NCBI RefSeq assembly: GCF_030316605.1
Contig: NZ_CP127039.1
Coordinates: forward strand, 1,550,001-1,614,000
Length of the DNA stretch: 64,000 bases
Reading direction: 5' to 3'
From: Spiroplasma ixodetis Y32
GTDB taxonomy: Bacteria > Bacillota_I > Bacilli_A > Mycoplasmatales > VBWQ01
Numbering within the stretch: the stretch's first letter is position 1; every line of letters starts with the position of its first letter. Under the pieces are notes generated by a model, which saw nothing but the letters and a program-made list of their open reading frames with translations, made no database searches and had not been told where the DNA came from. A program made the position numbers and the translations under genes. Below, piece by piece: positions 1 to 16,900 of this stretch.

Positions 1-273
1 CGGATATTCTTTATTAATCACACTACCTGAACTATCAAGATTAGCAAATAAACTAGGTTGCTGTTTAAACAATTCTGCTAAACTTAATCCCTTATACTCG
101 CCATTTAAAACATAACTCATTCCATTGGGATGAGCACTAACTAATCATGCTTCACCAATTGGTGTATTTTTAGGTAAATCAAAATTAAATTTGTGTGCTA
201 ATTTTTGACTACCTCATAATTTGCGAATAAAAGCAGGTTTTAAAAAAAATATTTGTGATGTGCTATTATTCAT
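1..273 (-). CDS. manA: mannose-6-phosphate isomerase, class I (partial, C-terminus outside window)
   Basis: ManA interconverts mannose-6-phosphate and fructose-6-phosphate in the cytoplasm. The visible N-terminal 91 residues contain the type I pattern: hydrophobic start, RKLWGSQKLAHKF, then GEAWLVSAHPNGMS and the NGEYKGLSLAELF block, which match the first cupin region of the family. The start ATG at 271-273 has a GGAG Shine-Dalgarno just upstream. It follows fruA by 33 nt on the same strand and is probably the last gene of the rpiR-fruA-manA operon, feeding imported hexoses into glycolysis. TGA encodes Trp in LWGSQ. The rest of the gene lies beyond the left edge. Confidence 0.88.
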
Positions 274-306
274 ATTCACTCTCCTAAACTTTCATTATTT
301 ATTCAA

Positions 307-2424
307 TTAAACTTTATTTTTACTATTTTTAGATTTAGATTTTTTGCTATTATTTTTGCTATTAAATATTTTAATGATTCTTTCATTCATTAATTTAAAA
401 ACCTTAATATTACGTGATTGAATAATTAATAATCCACCATATACTAAACAAGTAACAATACTTCCAACAATAATCACTAAAAAGAATAAAAGAATACTTA
501 CCCAAAGCGTATAATTAACTGAACTAACTGCACCTAAGATAGCAACAATAGGGCCACCATGACCAGCAGCATCAGTTAATAAGAAAGCACCGGCAATACT
601 ACCAGCAACAGCACTACCAATAATATTACTAATAATAGCGCGTTTTGGATCTCTTACTGCAAAAGGAATCGCACCTTCAGAAATACCAATACACCCCATT
701 AACATTGCTGTTAAACCTAATGTACGTTCACTTTCATTAAAGAATTTACGAAAAATCAAAGTTGTTAAACCCATTCCAAGTGGGGCAACAGGAATAGCTG
801 CAGCTACTGCTCCCATAAATAATTGTGAACTAGGATCAGCAGTTATCGTTGTTGAGGCTGCTAAAAAAGCAACTTTGTTAATTGGACCACCCATATCAAA
901 TCCAATCATGGCTCCTAGCAACATTCCAATTGCTGCCATTGCTTCACGTGGCATGTGAGTTAATCCATTTTGAAATTGTTCCATTATTCAACCAATTGGA
1001 GCTCCAATTGCATAAATAAAAGTGAAACTAATTAAAAATGTTACTACAATAGGAATAAAGAAAATTGGCATAATTGGAGCAATAGTCTTTGGTACTTTTC
1101 AAGTAATAATTCATCTTACTAAATATCCAACACTTGGACCAATTAATAATGCTCCTAAAAATCCAGCAGAAACCTTTGGTTCTAAACCAGCAATTGGATA
1201 AACTAATCCTGCTGTATTAGCAACATATGCACTTACCATTGCCGGAACCAAGGCAGCACGTCCTGCAATTGAATTAGCGATAAAACCAGCTAAAATTGGA
1301 ATCATTAATGTAAAAGCAATACTTCCAGCTTGATTCATAAAATAAAGAAAATGATTATGTGGTAAATTTTTAATATCAAAGTTTGCACCATAAACTGCTT
1401 TAGCAATACCAATTGATAATGCTAACATAATTCCACCAAAAACAACAAATGGAACCATATAGCCAACACCAGCCATAATATGTTTCATAATTCCCTGTTT
1501 ATCAGTAGTAAATAAATCATTTGATTTATTTTCTTTTTCCGCTTTTTGTCCCGATTCTGACTTGTTTATTTCATAAGGTTTTGCGTTAGCAAAAGCATCA
1601 TTAACAATACTTTCAGGATTTTTAATAACTTTGCTAATTTCTACTTTATATAATGGTTTATTATTAAAACGTTCTAATTTTAAATCTGCAACACCGGCCG
1701 ATACTGCAATAATAACTAAATCAGCATTGGCAATATCAGTTGCTGTAAAAGCACCTTTAATACCAATACTACCATGAGTTTCAACTTTAATATTATAGCC
1801 TAAATTTTTTGCAGCAATTTCTAATTTATCTTGTGCAATATAAGTATGTGCTACTCCAACTGGACAAGCAGTAATTGCTATAATATTTTTAGTTTTTTTT
1901 GAAGAACCTTTCATATCTTCACTAATAGTTTTACTACTAGTTTCAACATTAGGTTTATTATTAATATTTAGTGATTGAATAATTACTTTTTTATCTTTTG
2001 AATTAAATAATATTGATTGAAATTCCGGTTTTGTTAATTTTTTTGCCACTTTTGATAAAATTTCCAAGTGCTCATTACCAGCACTTTTTAGTGGTACAAT
2101 TAAAGCAATAATTGCTTTAACGGGCTGTTCATCTAGTGCTTTCCAAGTAATTGGCTGTTTAAAACGCATAATAAAAATTCCTGATTTAACAATATCTTCA
2201 TTACGAGCATGTGGCACAGCAACACCACCACCAAAACCAGTAGTTCCTTCTCCTTCTCTTTGTAGAAAACTATTAACTAGTGATTTTTCACTAATATTTT
2301 TTTTCAAAAAACCTAATTTTTTAGCAGAAGTTGCTATTTCTTGAAAAGCTTCTGCTTGTGTTTTACAATCAGATTCAAGAAAAACGTGTTCTACTCTCAA
2401 AATATCATCTTGTTTAGACAACAT
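307..2424 (-). CDS. fruA: PTS system fructose-specific EIIABC component
   Basis: This 705-residue fused PTS permease takes up fructose and phosphorylates it to fructose-1-phosphate. Domains in order: EIIA (residues about 5-150) with the phosphoacceptor His72 in AVPHARNED; EIIB (about 178-280) with the phosphocysteine Cys187 in AITACPVGVAHTY; EIIC (about 310-700), a multi-span membrane channel. The frame is continuous over 2,118 nt only when TGA is read as Trp; the TGA codons cluster near 985-1110. The length suits a full EIIABC protein. It lies 81 nt downstream of an RpiR-type regulator and 33 nt upstream of manA on the same strand, so the three are likely co-transcribed. Confidence 0.95.
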
Positions 2425-2505
2425 AGTTCATCTCCTTACTTAATAAATATTCATAACATAATATTAAATTATTATTTTAAAAAAACAGTTTTTTTATTTA
2501 AAAAA

Positions 2506-3348
2506 TTAATTAAATTTTTTAATTACTTTATTAGTTTTAATTCTATTTTCTAAATATCAATCTTTATGCTTTGATTTTAATAAATATGTTGTTACTAAAT
2601 CATTAAAATAAGTAATAGCAAATAATGGAGAAATAAATATTTCTTGTGCTTCATAAAGTCCTGAAGAAACAATATTAAATGTTCAATCAGCATAAGTCAC
2701 TAATTCAGTTTTATCTTGTGATGTAACAACTGCAATTTTAGCATTATTCTTTTTAGCAAGTTTAGCTGCTTCAACAATAGTAGCGGTTTTACCTGATAAT
2801 GAAAAAAGAATTATTACATCTTCTGGAATAATTAAAGAAGCATGCATTAAAATACTATCATCATCTTTATTTAAACAGATTGATCGTAAACCAAATCGAT
2901 ATAATTTATTTGATAAATCCTCCGCACCTAAACCAGAATGACCAATGCCTGCTAAATAAATACAAGCTTTACGATTATCATCTATTCAATTAATAAATCT
3001 TTGTAATTCCTCATAATTAATCGTTGAATCATTTAAATCCATCAGTTTTTTATAATGTTCTTTTAAAACACTACGATCACCAAAAAACTCACGATTTAAA
3101 GCTTTGAAAGTAGTTTCTTGCGCAGCTAAACTAATGATAAATTCACGATAACCTTTAAATCCCAATTTCTTAATTAAATTATAAACAACACTATAACCAA
3201 CAGTATTTTCTTTAGCCAAAGAACTAATAGTAACTTGATCCATTTTTTGACTATTCTTATTAATATAGTTAATAAGAACTTTTTCTTTTTTTGTGAAATT
3301 ATTTTCTTCCTTTGATACTCTAGATCAAAAATTATCATTGATAAGCAT
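2506..3348 (-). CDS. RpiR/MurR-family transcriptional regulator (HTH + SIS domains)
   Basis: This 280-residue protein has an N-terminal RpiR helix-turn-helix (about residues 15-95, with VTISSLAKENTVGYSVVYNL) and a C-terminal SIS sugar-phosphate-binding domain (about 115-260), seen in CIYLAGIGHSGLGAEDL and DVIILFSLSGKTATIVEA. Such proteins control sugar catabolism in response to phosphosugars. The start ATG at 3346-3348 follows an AGGAG site. It is the first gene of the leftward operon with fruA and manA, so it most likely controls fructose or mannose use. TGA codes for Trp several times. The effector is not predictable from sequence. Confidence 0.88.
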
Positions 3349-3398
3349 GTAAAAACTCCTTTTTAAACTAATGTAAAATATTTAAATATTATTATTTT

Positions 3399-3980
3399 TT
3401 AATTATGTGATGAAAATGGATCATTAATATAATATGGTTGCAAATCTTCCATGTTTTTTACTTCGATAAAATATCGTGACAACTTTTGAAAATTTTCCAC
3501 AATATTACACTTTTCTAAATTTTCAATTATTTTATAATCTAGTAAATCACTAATAATACCAATTTTAGCATTTTCATCTACTAATTGCGGCTGAATAATT
3601 ATTTTCCCATTATCACATACTGCCAAATAACTTTTATTATTGTATGCTGACAAAACACTTATTGATTTTATTAATCCTGCCTGTAATAATAAACTATTAA
3701 TAGTAAAAACCGTTAAAAAACTATTCAAAACTTTAAGTGTTTTGACAAAAGTAATTGCTACTCTAATTCCAGTATAACTGCCAGGACCATTTGCAATAAC
3801 TACTTTTGAAATATCTTTTAATTTTATTTTACATTTTACAAGTAAATTAGTAATAGTTGGAATTGCCAATGCTGTTTGTTTTTGTCAAGCAATAAATGAT
3901 GAACTTGCTAAAATTTTATTACCTTGCAAAATCACCACTGTTAATTTGTTATTTGTTGTATCTAAATATAATTGATACAT
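3399..3980 (-). CDS. tsaB: tRNA threonylcarbamoyladenosine biosynthesis protein TsaB
   Basis: TsaB is the ASKHA-fold partner of TsaD in making t6A37 on ANN-decoding tRNAs. The 193-residue protein opens with MYQLYLDTTNNKLTV (phosphate-binding motif position) and carries the family signature VVIANGPGSYTGIRVA at about residue 65. It is somewhat shorter than the usual 220-230 residues, as in other Mollicutes. The ATG at 3978-3980 follows GGTGATG. A TGA Trp codon near residue 37 hides the N-terminus under the standard code. It stands alone on the minus strand between the sugar operon and a divergent membrane protein gene. Confidence 0.88.
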
Positions 3981-4102
3981 AACATCACCTTATTATTTCA
4001 TTTAGTTGCTATTAATAATTTTCTAATATCTTACATACTTATTATAATATCATGTATAATGTAATTAAAATAGAAAAAATATAGAATTGTGAGTTGATCC
4101 AT

Positions 4103-4906
4103 ATGGGAATAGGAAAAAATATAGGATTTAAAAGTAAATTTTCTGATTTTTTACTTTGATCTGGACTAATTATTGCTGTTATAGGTCTAATAATGCAATT
4201 TGCAATAGTTTTAATTGAGTATAAACCAATAACAGTTGGAACACCTAATCCTCATAATTTATGAACTCCAGATGGCCCATGAGTTGGTATTTGAACAATG
4301 ATTTCTACCTTTACTATTCAATCAAATTTTTTAGTTTTTCTTTTCTTTTGTTTTGTATTAACAAATCGTTTTCATGACAATCGCGCACAATTTGTTTTTG
4401 GGCGCTTTTCATTAGCAATTACTGTTTATATTACCGTAACTCTTATCGTATTTTTTGCTGTATTATTTAAACCAATGATAAATAATTTAGATAGTAGTAA
4501 TAGTATTAGCATATTAAATTTTATAAATACATTTTTATTACATTTAATAGTACCAGTGATAGTGATTTTATATTTTATGTTTTCTGCTGGTAAATACTAC
4601 TGAAAACTTGGAAAACAAACATATCTTTGAATACCAATTATTTCTATTTACATGTTTATATATTTAGGTTATGCACTTGCTAAAGGAAATTTTGTTGGTT
4701 TTTTAAGAAAAGGAACAACAGAAATTGATTATTCATTTCCATATCCATTTTTAGATTTTCATAAAAGTTTAACTACTTTCTTTATTTATATCTTTGCAAT
4801 TTTAATCTTATACATAATTTTGATGTTACTTTTTACTCTTTATAATAATATTCTTTATAAGAAAAATAATAAACCAATAGCAGCTTTAAGAGATACAAAT
4901 TTTTAA
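4103..4906 (+). CDS. Pr6Pr-family (FAR-17a/AIG1-like) membrane protein
   Basis: The product is 267 residues with six or seven hydrophobic segments (about 16-40, 65-85, 100-122, 140-162, 172-190, 215-245). Hydrophobic layout and the conserved-looking TIQSNFLVF and FLDFHKSLTT stretches match the Pr6Pr membrane family common in Spiroplasma. Function is unknown. TGA codes for Trp repeatedly. A related gene (7385-8182) lies 2.5 kb downstream, with the shared (F/Q)-T-x-N-(F/Y)-L-V motif after TM2. It is divergent from tsaB and followed by a strong palindrome at 4923. Confidence 0.7.
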
Positions 4907-4922
4907 TGTAAAATAATTTATA

Positions 4923-4960
4923 AATAAAGTGTACTAGTTTATAAACTAGTACACTTTATT
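4923..4960 (+). terminator. perfect 19-bp-arm palindrome after the Pr6Pr gene
   Basis: The two halves are perfectly complementary (AATAAAGTGTACTAGTTTA arm), 17 nt after the stop codon. No real T-run follows, so it may act as a weak or bidirectional terminator or as an mRNA-stabilising hairpin. Confidence 0.6.
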
Positions 4961-5335
4961 ACTATTATTTATTATTTAAAAAATATTGAAAAATAATTGT
5001 AGGGAGGAATATATATTTGTGAAAAGTAAAAATTTGAAATTGTATTATTTTTTTTAAATATTATTTTGTTATTTTTTGCCTCCTTTTTCTTAATATATTT
5101 TATTTTAAAATTATATAAAAACTCCTTGTATAGCATATATAGTATACAAGGACTTAAAGTCAAATATAAAATTAAAACCGGCATTACCTAAATATTTTCT
5201 AAACATTTATAACTGCCATTTTTATTGTAACTCACTAAAAATAAAAAACAAGTAATAACATTTTTTAAACTTATCATTTTATATTTTTATATAATATATT
5301 GTATTTTAACAAGTACTACTTAAAAATAATAAACT
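4961..5335. other. AT-rich intergenic region with one small hairpin
   Basis: I see no convincing gene in this stretch. A 28-nt hairpin lies at 5124-5151 (arms CCTTGTATA/TATACAAGG). Read leftward it is followed by a short T-run, so it may terminate transcription from the leftward gene ending at 5336. A GGAGG-like run near 5085 on the minus strand has no usable ATG after it. Confidence 0.5.
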
Positions 5336-6945
5336 TTATTTTAAATATTTCTTTTTACGAATAATAACAACAACTATTGGAATTATAGTTAAAAAACTAA
5401 TAATGAAGCCACAAATGATAATAATATTTCAATTATTAACTAACATTTTAGTTGTTAATGATATATTAACATCTCAGGGAAGATCTGAATTATTACTTTG
5501 TAAATAATTAACATAATTTTGTTTAGCAATATCACCTTGATATTGAATAAATCATGATAAAAACTCACCAGCAGCATTATTTTTTAAATCTTCAATCTTA
5601 ATACTATTATTAGTAGCACTAGTTAAATATTGTTGAAAACCCGCTAATAAATTATTAGTTTTTTCAAAAAAATCAGTACAATTTGGAAAATTAGGTATTT
5701 TTGTATTGCTTCTATAAACAGTAATATATTGTTCAGAAGCAGCTTGACGTTGTAAGTCAGATGTATCTAAACCTATACAATAAACTTGAAAATTACTTCC
5801 TTGATTAAGCATTAAATTATCACCATCTTTAATAGGTCTTCCCAAATCATTTTTTGCTTTTTGTAAAGTTTGTGAATCAACTTTTCATTTTAGTCAATGT
5901 TGTTGTGAATCACTAATATTTACTTTGGCTTTCTCAATAGCTTTATTCATAACTATTAATGTATTTTTATTATCTTGTGAATTATTTTGAACTAAATATT
6001 GAGGTACAATTTTTTCATCACTAATAGTACTAAATTGAATATTTGAACTATTATTTGTTAACTTAATAGTTTTACTATAACCACTATCTTTAACACTAAT
6101 ATTAAAAATAGTTGATTTTAAATCATCGCCTGGTTTATGATTTAATATTGCATAACTAATTGAATCATTATCAACAACTTCATCCTTTTTATCATTTATT
6201 AATAATTGTTCATTCTTATCATTTTTATTTTTTGCTAAAATAGCTAACATTGGTTGATTAGTATCATTAGGATTACCATTATTAAGTGATAAAATTGCTA
6301 ACCGATCTTGAACACTTTTATGACTATTTAAAAAATCATCGCTCGGTTTAATCATATAAGGAATACTAAAATAATTATTAAAATCTGCCCTAGGATTTAC
6401 CGTTGCAAAAATACCATTGTTAATCTGCGCTGGTAAACTATTATCATGGTAACCAACATAAACATAGCCAAAACTAGCAATATCATTAAAACTTTGTTTA
6501 GCAACACTACGCGACCAATAACTTTATCAGTAAAATATTTAATACCATTATCTGGTAAGATATTATTAGCTTTGTTTTCAATTTGTTCCTTAAATTTCTT
6601 ATTAACATCTTTACTAATATCATCATTTGGATTATTATTAACCTTATTAATAAGGTCTGATCAATCATTAAATTGTTCTGTTATTATTTCTTTATGCAAT
6701 CTAATAAAATCTTCATACTTATTATTAATTGAATTTCAAGTATTGGCTTCACTAATTAAATTTTTATTATTTTCCTTAACAGTAATATGAAACCCAGAAA
6801 GTTTGTTACTCTCATTAACAGTACTAATATTAGATTGATGATTAGTAACTATCATTAAACTACTAGTAAGAGATAATGCCAAAGCCAAACTTATTGTTTT
6901 AAAACTTTTAGTTTTAAAAAAACTAAAAGATAAGAAATTTGTCAT
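5336..6945 (-). pseudogene. frameshifted exported, C-terminally anchored surface protein
   Basis: The gene encodes about 535 residues. It has a hydrophobic N-terminal signal or anchor (FKTISLALALSLTSSLMIV), a long Asn/Lys/Asp-rich soluble region, and a C-terminal membrane span (about 24 hydrophobic residues) ending in RKKKYLK, as expected for a type I surface protein. ATG 6945 follows AAAGGAG. The frame breaks near 6509-6514: removing one CG of a CGCG restores a continuous reading through IGRSVAKQSFND and on to residue 535. I do not recognise the family; an adhesin-like or other cell-surface role is only inferred from topology. Either a recent pseudogene or an assembly error. Confidence 0.65.
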
Positions 6946-7384
6946 TATGATTACTCCTTTTTTACCTATTATTTGTGTTTATAATTATAATATTAAATTA
7001 AGCATATTTAATTAAATACTTAAAATCTTAGTTTTAATAAAATAAAACTAAGGATATATAATCAATTATTAAACTTTTTGTTAAATCAACATATATAATT
7101 TTAATACTTATATAATTACTTATATATTCATTAAAATTATAAGGATAAAAATTATATCCTTTACATTAATAATACACTTTATTACCAAAAAATCAAGATT
7201 AAATAATTAATAAGTTAATTTTTTTAACTTATTAAGTGTTTTAAATAATCAGTTAATAAATATTAATAGTGATAGGGAAAAACTTGATATACTAAATAAG
7301 TAGCGTATTCAATCATAATAAAAAATTAAATTTCCTATCAAAAATTTAATTAAATTTAATTCTAATATAAATAGGAGAAAAAAT
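6946..7384. other. AT-rich intergenic region with two hairpins
   Basis: No gene is supported here. Two inverted repeats stand out: 7027-7052 (arms CTTAGTTTTA/TAAAACTAAG) and 7209-7234 (arms TTAATAAGTTAA-like around a T-run). The 3' end supplies the Shine-Dalgarno (AGGAG at about 7372) for the gene at 7385. I could not assign a clear -35/-10 pair. Confidence 0.4.
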
Positions 7385-8182
7385 ATGAATTGAAAAAATA
7401 GTAGTGAATACCGATTAAAAAAAAGAAATCTTATTAAATTTATTTGACGTTTATTTGGTCTACTTATTATTTCTTTATTCTTAATTTTTGATTTAATAAT
7501 TACTATTAATTATCCCAATGCTTTCATTGTTCCTAATGTTGATAAAACAACTGAAAGATTAGCAATTTATTATTTTTATTTTACAACTCAAACTAATTAT
7601 TTAGTACTCATTTATTTATTTGCTTTTTTATTTGAAAGTAAATTTAAAGAAAATTCAAAACCAAGTTTTTATATTTTATTAAGCATTACTATTTATATTA
7701 CAATTACAATGTTAGTATTTTGAATAGGTATCATTAGTAATAGCCAAGAAAGAAGTAAATATGAAACTGATATTTATTTATGATTTAAAACAATAATTCT
7801 AAATCTAATTATGCCAATTGTTATGATTTTAAATTTTGCTTTATCATGTGGACGTGATTTTTATTCACTAAAAAATCATCATAAACTTTATATGTGATTT
7901 ATTTTATTTTATCCTTGTTTTTATGTAGTAATGGTAATGGTTCGTGGTGTACTACGTGTTAAACAAGGAGAAAATATTAATACTTGTTATCCTTACTTTT
8001 TTTTCAACTACCAAAAATATGGTGTAGGAGTATTAGTTACTGCTATTATTTTTCTGTTAATTATTAGTATTGGTTTACAATACCTTTATTTATGAATTAA
8101 TAATATACAATATAAAAAAAAGCATGATGATGATAAACCAAATTTTCCAATCATTACTTATCCTTATGGTTTTAAATTATAA
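7385..8182 (+). CDS. Pr6Pr-family (FAR-17a/AIG1-like) membrane protein, second copy
   Basis: This 265-residue protein has about seven hydrophobic segments (residues about 20-42, 62-80, 95-118, 137-157, 175-195, 218-240). It shares the YFTTQTNYLVLIYLFAF pattern after TM1 with the TIQSNFLVF segment of the protein at 4103. Charged tail is KKKHDDDKPNF. Multiple TGA Trp codons. ATG 7385 has AGGAG upstream. It is convergent with the membrane protein at 8248 across a bidirectional terminator. Function is unknown. Confidence 0.7.
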
Positions 8183-8190
8183 AAAAATAA

Positions 8191-8220
8191 AATAAGGCTT
8201 TTAATTTCTAAAGCCTTATT
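8191..8220. terminator. bidirectional rho-independent terminator
   Basis: Stem arms AATAAGGCTTT/AAAGCCTTATT with A-rich sequence on one side and T-rich on the other, between two convergent genes. Confidence 0.8.
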
Positions 8221-8247
8221 TATACAATTTATTTTAAATATTTTTAA

Positions 8248-8736
8248 TTATTCATTTACCATAGAAACTACTTCTTCTGGTTTATTAGCAACTGGAAGAT
8301 ATTTACCAATAATTAATAATACACCTGAAGCAATATTAAGTCCTAAAAAAATAATATTAATACCACTAATAAAATTAAAATTTAATGAAAACATAGCTAT
8401 TAAAGAAAAACATGCTAAAACCAAAGTTACAATTCCAACAGCTAAACCACTATTAGCATTTCCTTTTAAAACATTATTGCACATGATAATTATTGCAATT
8501 GAAAATCCAATAGCAATTAAAAGTCCAAAAATCAATCCAACAATAAATATTGTACTAACTCCTGATTTTAATGAAGTGTGATCATATTTTGTAAAACTGT
8601 TAAAAATGACACTACTTGCTGTTGCCAAAATAATTGTAATAATTACACTTCAAATAATATTTATAATATTTGTTATGAATCCAATTTTAGCCCCAATATA
8701 TAATTTTTTATCTAATTTCTTTTCAACCTTATCCAT
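8248..8736 (-). CDS. small four-span membrane protein, unknown function
   Basis: This 162-residue protein begins MDKVEKKLDKKLYIGAKIGF after an AAAGGAG site and has four hydrophobic segments (about residues 15-42, 60-86, 95-112, 116-138), then a short acidic tail ending EEVVSMVNE. The frame crosses one TGA Trp codon. I recognise no family; small four-TM proteins of this kind are common in spiroplasmas. It lies just downstream of the rRNA operon on the same strand and shares a terminator with the convergent Pr6Pr gene. Confidence 0.6.
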
Positions 8737-8837
8737 TTTTTCTCCTTTTTTCTTAAAATCTTTTTTACATTTTAATATTCTCAATCTTAACATAAAAAAA
8801 ATTTAAATTTTAAATTAAATATTAACACAAACAAAAA

Positions 8838-8946
8838 AATTTGGCATCGTGCTATTTTCCCATTGCTGGTATTTTCGCCGCTGGAGTGCTTAACTGCTGT
8901 GTTCGAGATGGGAACAGGTGTGACCACTCCGCCATGGACACCAAAT
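8838..8946 (-). rRNA. rrf: 5S ribosomal RNA
   Basis: The complement contains canonical 5S features: GGTGTCCATGGCGGAGTGG, then CACCTGTTCCCATCTCGAAC and the AGCAGTTAAGC segment. Ends are estimated to within a few bases. It is the last gene of the leftward rRNA operon. Confidence 0.93.
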
Positions 8947-9024
8947 AGTTTAGCAATTGCTCCCTAAAAACTAGAAACAGACATCTTTAAATTTGATTAC
9001 TTTTGATTTGCAATAGAGAATATA

Positions 9025-11960
<2,936 letters not shown>

Positions 11961-12155
11961 TTATTTTTAGAATATCCTATTGCAAGATAAAAATTATCTT
12001 ATTTTTTTAAAAGATGTCTATTATCCAGTTTTTAAAGAACAATTGCTCAGAGAAAACAATCCCTGAAAACTAAACAGAACAAAAGAAGTAATCCAATAAA
12101 TCATCCATCTAATTTTTCTTGTTGTCTTGGTTTCTTATTAGAAACTAAACTCCAT

Positions 12156-13685
<1,530 letters not shown>

Positions 13686-13814
13686 TTTGTTAAAAGATGA
13701 TGTCTGACTTATTTAATTTTTGATAAAAAATTGACGGATTAATTCTTGTTCTATTTAGTTTTCAAAGATCGTTTTTTTCTAGTTTGTAACCCATTTATTT
13801 TTGGGACAATAACA

Positions 13815-13843
13815 ATAGTACAACATGCCATAATTATTGTCAA
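13815..13843 (-). promoter_or_regulatory. rRNA operon promoter
   Basis: Read leftward, TTGACA (13838-13843) and TACTAT (13815-13820) are separated by exactly 17 nt. They lie about 130 nt before the 16S gene, followed by a leader with a TTTGAAAACTAAATAGAACA-type sequence that recurs in the 16S-23S spacer. Confidence 0.8.
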
Positions 13844-13925
13844 CCTAATTATCATAAAAAAGCATTATTTTTTTAAAATTAAAATTATTAAAATTTTTTA
13901 TAAAATTAAAAAAATAAAATATTAT

Positions 13926-16900
13926 TTATTCTACTAAAAATTTAATAGTAATATAATCGCTCTTAATTGTTAATTGATATTGACCAATACCAATAAAGTC
14001 ATACAACTTTAAAGCAAGATTTTTAAATTTTTTATTACAATCATTATTTAAAAATAATATTTTTTCAATATTATTATTTTGTAAATCTTTCACTAATTTT
14101 GAATTAATCGTTTTATTTTCTGGTATTGATCAGTAATATTCTTTTGTTAATTTATTATAACTAGTTAATTTACCATAATTTGTTCCAAAAATATCTGCAA
14201 AAATTACTGATTTATTTTCATTAAATGTCAAATGACCCGCTTGAAAGGCAATAATTTTTAAAGGTCCAAGTTTTTTATTAAAATTAACACAATTAATTGC
14301 ACATAGTGCCTGATGCACAGTAAATGTTGATTGATAAGATAATAAAGGGTAATCTTGATTAAAATGTTCATTAAGTAATAATGTTTCATAATCTAGTTTA
14401 TATTTAAGAATAATTTTTAGTTCATTAACAACTAATTTGTTATTTTCAATGAAATTTGTAACTAAACATGGTATTTCATTAAAATTTGGAAAAATACGAT
14501 TAAATACTTTATTACTTGTAACCTCATATAATAATGATGCTATTAATAAATTGTCATAATGATAATTAATTAATTTAGTATCTAATTCTTGACTTAATCT
14601 TAAATAAAAATAATTAACTATTTGATAATCATTTAAAAATAAGAATTGTTTTAAGATATTTTGATTACGATTAGTATCATTATCAGGGGTTTGATAATTT
14701 TTTATTTTTTTTGCTATTCGTAAATAAAAATCATTTAAAAAATTATAAAATTCTTGAATTGTCAAATCATAATCAATTAATATTTTAAAAATAGCATTAT
14801 CATTATAAAGTTGATAGTATGATTGAATTACCAAATAAATTTTTTTTCGTGATTGATATCATTGCTTTAAATTAGTTAAAATGACGTTTTGACTTCTTGG
14901 TTCTAAAGTAATAGTACATCCATAAGGTAAATTAAAACTATTAGATAATTGTTTATTAACATTTATAATATGTGAATTAGAAAGATTTTTAATACCAATG
15001 GTTATGTCATATTTTTTATCAATATTAGCAATTAAATCATAAACCTCTAAACAATGTTTAGTTTCTGTTTTTCTCAATCCTCTTCCTAATTGTTGTAAAT
15101 ATACTGTTTTTGAATTAGTTGGTCGTAATAAAATAATAGTATCAATTTCAGGAATATCAATTCCTTCATTAAAAATATTTACTACACATAAATAATTAAT
15201 AATTCTATTTTTAAAATCATTAATGATTTTACTACGATTAGTTTGATTTTTACTTGTTAAAAAGTTTGCTTTTAAGCCCTGATTTTGCAAAAATCTAGCA
15301 ACAATTTGTGCATGAGTAATGTTAATACAAAAAATTAAACAAATCCGATTATTATAAAATCCAATATAGTCATTAATTACGTCTAATAATAACTTATTTC
15401 TTGCTTCAGTATTTAATTTTTTAAATAATTGTTGATCATTATTTAAATCAATACCAGTTAAATCAGCAGTAATGTCATCAATACAATAATAATCAAATGG
15501 TGATAAAAGTTTTTCATTAATTGCATCTCACAATCGTAATTCATGTGCAAACTCATTATCAAAATAATTAATAATGTTTTTATTATCTTCTCGTTCTGGT
15601 GTTGCTGTTAAACCAATAATTTGTTTAGGGTGAAAGTAATTAAAAATTGTCTGAAAAGTTTTGGCAGCCAAATGATGAGCTTCATCAAAAATAATAATAT
15701 CAAATTGTTGACGTTTAAACTTATTTAGATGTCTATGTACAGTTTGTACTGTTGCAAATAAATATTGTTCTTGAAAATTATTTTGTTTACTATTTAAAAT
15801 AGTTGCAAATTTTTTATCATTTATTACTTTTCGAAAAGTAATAATTGCTTGTTCAATAATTTCTCTTTGATGTGCTAAAAATAAAATTGAAGGTTTTTGA
15901 TTATTATTTTCTTTGATTTGATTTAAATAGTCAAAAGCAGATACTACTGTTTTACCAACACCTGTTGCCATGACAATTAAATGTTTTGTTTTTTTAAGTT
16001 TTCTTCTTAACTTTAATTTATTAATTAAGGCAATTTGAAAATCATAAAGAAAATAATTAGTTGCTAATCATTGTTCATCTTTTTTATTTACAAGCAATCG
16101 ATTATATTCAATTCGCGATAGTAATTGTAATCGTTGTTGTTCATCATTTAAATCAACTAAATTATCATTTCATAATTTATAATACTGATTTAAAATATTT
16201 TGATATAGTTGCTTATTATCAAATTCATTAATTTTAATATTTCATTCACGACCACTAGCTAAACCTTTTTGCGTTAAATTTGATGAACCAATTATTGCTG
16301 AAGAAAAACCTGAATTTCGTTTAAAGATGGCAGCTTTAATATGAATTCTTTCACTACGTTTTTCTAAATTATTTTCAACTTTAACTTTAATATTAGGATA
16401 CTTTTTTATTATTTTAACTAATGCATATAAATTAACAAATAAAGCCATATCATCAAAAGTAGTAGTAATAAAATTAATAGTAATATTATGATTTAAAGCA
16501 TAAGTAAATGATGAACGTAACTTATTAATAATTGAATTTGATATAAAAGGATAAATAAAGTATACTTCATCACAAGTTCTGATTTCCTGATTTAAATGAT
16601 TAATTAATACTTGTTGGTTTTCATTAGTAAATAGATAATTGTCACTTAATCTAATATTAGAAGTTAAAGGATTATCAATGATACTATCATTTACTTGTAA
16701 TAAAATGTTATTACTAAATTTATTAGTAGTAAAATTACTTATGATTTGATTTAAAAAATCAATTTTTGCTTCTGGTAATTTAATCGTTTTTAATTGTCCA
16801 ATTAAAATATTATTTAGTTGTTTAACTAAATAATGATCAATGTCTTTAATCAATTCTTTTTCATCATTAATATGTGATGTTTGAAAATTATTGGTAATAT

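Noticed and set aside
2341-2553. Plus-strand frame MKSFCLCFTIRF...
   Set aside because: Antisense to fruA and its leader; low-complexity Phe/Lys/Asn.
4972-5184. Minus-strand open frame beginning MPVLILYLTLSPCILYMLYK
   Set aside because: No ribosome site, extreme AT bias, and it spans a terminator-like hairpin; no resemblance to a real protein.
11961-12155. tRNA genes in the 16S-23S spacer
   Set aside because: No cloverleaf-like or conserved T-loop sequence is visible; the spacer is short and AT-rich.
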